Source: Bacillota bacterium (GTDB lineage: Bacteria > Bacillota > UBA4882 > UBA10575). Taken from it: a stretch of DNA of 34,535 bases. Shown one piece after another: positions 33,396-34,535 of this stretch (within the stretch, counting starts at the first letter, position 1; each line of letters starts with the position of its first letter). A model generated the notes under the pieces. The model did not search any database. It worked only from the letters and a program-made list of their open reading frames with translations, and was not told where the DNA came from. A program made the position numbers and the translations under genes. The DNA lies in assembly GCA_029782135.1 (NCBI GenBank), contig JAKOVI010000047.1, positions 1-34,535 on the forward strand, written 5' to 3'.

Positions 33396-33463
33396 TCAGC
33401 ACACCCCCCTGCCCGCATATTCTTCGAAAAAACAAATACCCACCGGATCAGAAAACAGGCATG

Positions 33464-33486
33464 AAAAAGGCCAATCCTTTGGCTTT
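33464..33486 (-). terminator. weak terminator-like hairpin between flgC and fliE
   Basis: On the transcribed strand AAAGCCAA, loop AGGA, TTGGC then C and TTTTT form a short hairpin (5 GC-containing pairs, extendable through an A/T stem with one bulged C) followed by five U. It lies in the 180-nt flgC-fliE gap. It is too weak to be a full stop and would suit partial attenuation. Confidence 0.3.
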
Positions 33487-33575
33487 CTCATACACCTGGT
33501 TATTCCCTCCGTGGGTTCGGTCTTTGTCGCAAGTCAGTTGCTACCATTACTTAAACCTTTCTCTGTAACAGGCAA

Positions 33576-33989
33576 TTACTTACCAATCATCAAGGCTGCT
33601 TTATACATTTCTTTTGCCGCGTTAAAAGCCGTGACATTGGCTTCATATGCCCTCCCGGCTTCCATCAGATTAACCATCTCATTAACGATGTTGACGTTGG
33701 GGTAATAAACATACCCTTCGGCGTTCGCGTCAGGATGCGACGGATCGTAAACCGGACGGAAAGGTGACTGGTCCTCGGTAATCGCCAGGACCCGCACCCC
33801 GTTCAGCCTTAATCCTCCGCTCGCCCGCTCCAAATCTTCAGCGAAAACGGGCACTTTCCGCCGGTAAGGACCACCTTCCGGAGTCCGGGTTGTATTCGCA
33901 TTGGCGATATTCGAAGCAATAATATCTAAACGTAAACGTTGGGCGCCGAGAGCCGAAGCATTAACATCCATCGCTTGAAAAAGCTTCAT
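33576..33989 (-). CDS. flgC: flagellar basal-body rod protein FlgC
   Basis: Proximal rod subunit exported by the flagellar type III system. The 137-residue protein has the rod signature ALGAQRLRLDIIASNIANAN near the N-terminus, the family segment GYVYYPNVNIVNEMVNLMEA, and the C-terminal AYEANVTAFNAAKEMYKAAL helix. It begins 2 nt after flgB. Length is close to the normal ~150. Confidence 0.96.
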   Translation of the reverse strand: MKLFQAMDVNASALGAQRLRLDIIASNIANANTTRTPEGGPYRRKVPVFAEDLERASGGLRLNGVRVLAITEDQSPFRPVYDPSHPDANAEGYVYYPNVNIVNEMVNLMEAGRAYEANVTAFNAAKEMYKAALMIGK

Positions 33990-33991
33990 AA

Positions 33992-34372
33992 TCAGGACCT
34001 CCCTTGAATTACCGTTCGCAACCGTTTGAACTGGCCGTTCAGTTGTTGGCTCAGCCCCTGATAATATAAGACATTCTGGGTCGATTTGACCATTTCAACC
34101 TCTTTATCCACATTATTGCGATCGACCCGCACCATCCCCCATTCCGGCTGGGTGATGCCGCCCTGCCTTTCCTGTCCGGTTAGATGACGGGGGTGCGTCC
34201 TGGTTAACGGTAACCTCTTCATGCTTTCCTTTAACTCTTGCGGGAAGGCCAAATCCCTTCTTTTGTAATTAGGAGTATCGGCATTGGCGAGGTTATGGGC
34301 TAAAATCTTCTGCCGTTCGGCCGCCCAATTCAAAGATTTGGTCAGATCAGCGATGGTTTTGGTGTCAAACAA
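33992..34372 (-). CDS. flgB: flagellar basal-body rod protein FlgB
   Basis: Proximal rod subunit and first gene of the operon. The protein (about 126 residues) has the rod signature RQKILAHNLANADTPNYKRR and the C-terminal region KEVEMVKSTQNVLYYQGLSQ. The frame is open to 34459, but the family N-terminus corresponds to LFDTKTIADLTKSLNWAAER. I therefore choose the TTG at 34372, 7 nt after CGGGGGAG. A GTG at 34381 abuts that site and is less likely. The SigD-type promoter lies 67 nt upstream. Confidence 0.93.
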   Translation of the reverse strand: MFDTKTIADLTKSLNWAAERQKILAHNLANADTPNYKRRDLAFPQELKESMKRLPLTRTHPRHLTGQERQGGITQPEWGMVRVDRNNVDKEVEMVKSTQNVLYYQGLSQQLNGQFKRLRTVIQGRS

Positions 34373-34438
34373 ATTAATCACTCCCCCGGGGGAAACCCGC
34401 TTTACCGAAATCCCCGCAAGCTTACTCTCTATTAGAAG

Positions 34439-34465
34439 ATATCGGCCGTTTTTTCTCAAAGTTTA
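34439..34465 (-). promoter_or_regulatory. SigD (sigma-28) promoter for the fla/che operon
   Basis: On the minus strand TAAA (34465-34462), a 15-nt spacer and GCCGATAT (34446-34439) match the SigD consensus TAAA-N15-GCCGATAW. It lies 67 nt upstream of the flgB start and faces it. Because sigD is the third-last flagellar gene of the same operon, this gives positive feedback. Confidence 0.85.
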
Positions 34466-34500
34466 GAGGGATTTCCCATTTTTCGGGGGAACATCTTGTA

Positions 34501-34519
34501 CTTTCCCTGGACGGGAAAG
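34501..34519. other. short stem-loop at right edge
   Basis: CTTTCCC and GGGAAAG form a 7-bp stem with a 5-nt loop just upstream of the SigD promoter. No U-tract follows on either strand inside the window. It may be the end of an upstream transcript or a chance structure. Confidence 0.3.
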
Positions 34520-34535
34520 GAAGAAGGTATTTTAA

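Noticed and set aside
34373-34535. c-di-GMP riboswitch in the flgB leader
   Set aside because: The leader between the SigD start and flgB is only about 60 nt and lacks recognisable GEMM conserved elements.
1-34535. Insertion sequences, CRISPR arrays, tRNA or rRNA genes
   Set aside because: No transposase-like frame, regularly spaced repeat or RNA gene signature was seen. The only repeats are those in fliK and the short palindromes listed.

Overview
The window is one face of a motility and sporulation locus from an endospore-forming Firmicute, probably of clostridial type. Every gene I can support lies on the minus strand. The combination of pro-SigE with its protease SpoIIGA, a two-domain FliY, CheC and CheD, a SigD-type sigma factor and purine-rich ribosome binding sites (GGAGG/GGGGG) points to a Gram-positive spore former. 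Base composition looks near 50% GC. I cannot name the species from sequence alone.

Reading in the direction of transcription (right to left), a SigD-type promoter at about 34439-34465 precedes flgB. A nearly unbroken fla/che operon of about 30 kb follows: flgB, flgC, fliE, fliF, fliG (frameshifted as given), fliH, fliI, fliJ, a MotE-like gene, fliK, flgD, a TIGR02530-type flagellar operon gene, flgE, flbD/swrD, motA, motB, fliL, fliM, fliY, cheY, fliO, fliP, fliQ, fliR, flhB, flhA, flhF, flhG, cheA, cheW, cheC, cheD, sigD, fapA, a small charged unknown gene and a SwrB-like membrane protein gene. Genes mostly overlap by a few bases or are separated by fewer than 40, so translation is probably coupled. 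The few wider gaps carry hairpins or candidate operator sequences.

Left of the flagellar operon lie ftsZ with a convincing terminator, then spoIIGA and sigE, the cell division and early mother-cell sporulation genes. Last comes an unidentified membrane protein gene cut by the left edge. No ftsA or sepF lies next to ftsZ, and sigG does not directly follow sigE.

Together the genes encode rod and basal body proteins (FlgB, FlgC, FliE, FliF), the export apparatus (FlhA, FlhB, FliO-R, FliH-J), hook building and length control (FlgD, FlgE, FliK), the switch and stator (FliG, FliM, FliY, MotA, MotB, FliL), flagellar number and placement (FlhF, FlhG), chemotaxis signalling (CheA, CheW, CheY, CheC, CheD) and the late-gene sigma factor SigD. 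The most notable observation is that fliG is split by a single extra A in a run of seven, in an otherwise intact cluster. Others are an apparent SigD feedback promoter, a Spo0A-box core just upstream of sigD, recent tandem repeats in fliK, and an atypical insert in flgE. I see no RNA genes, CRISPR arrays or insertion sequences, and no gene-free stretch longer than 300 bases.
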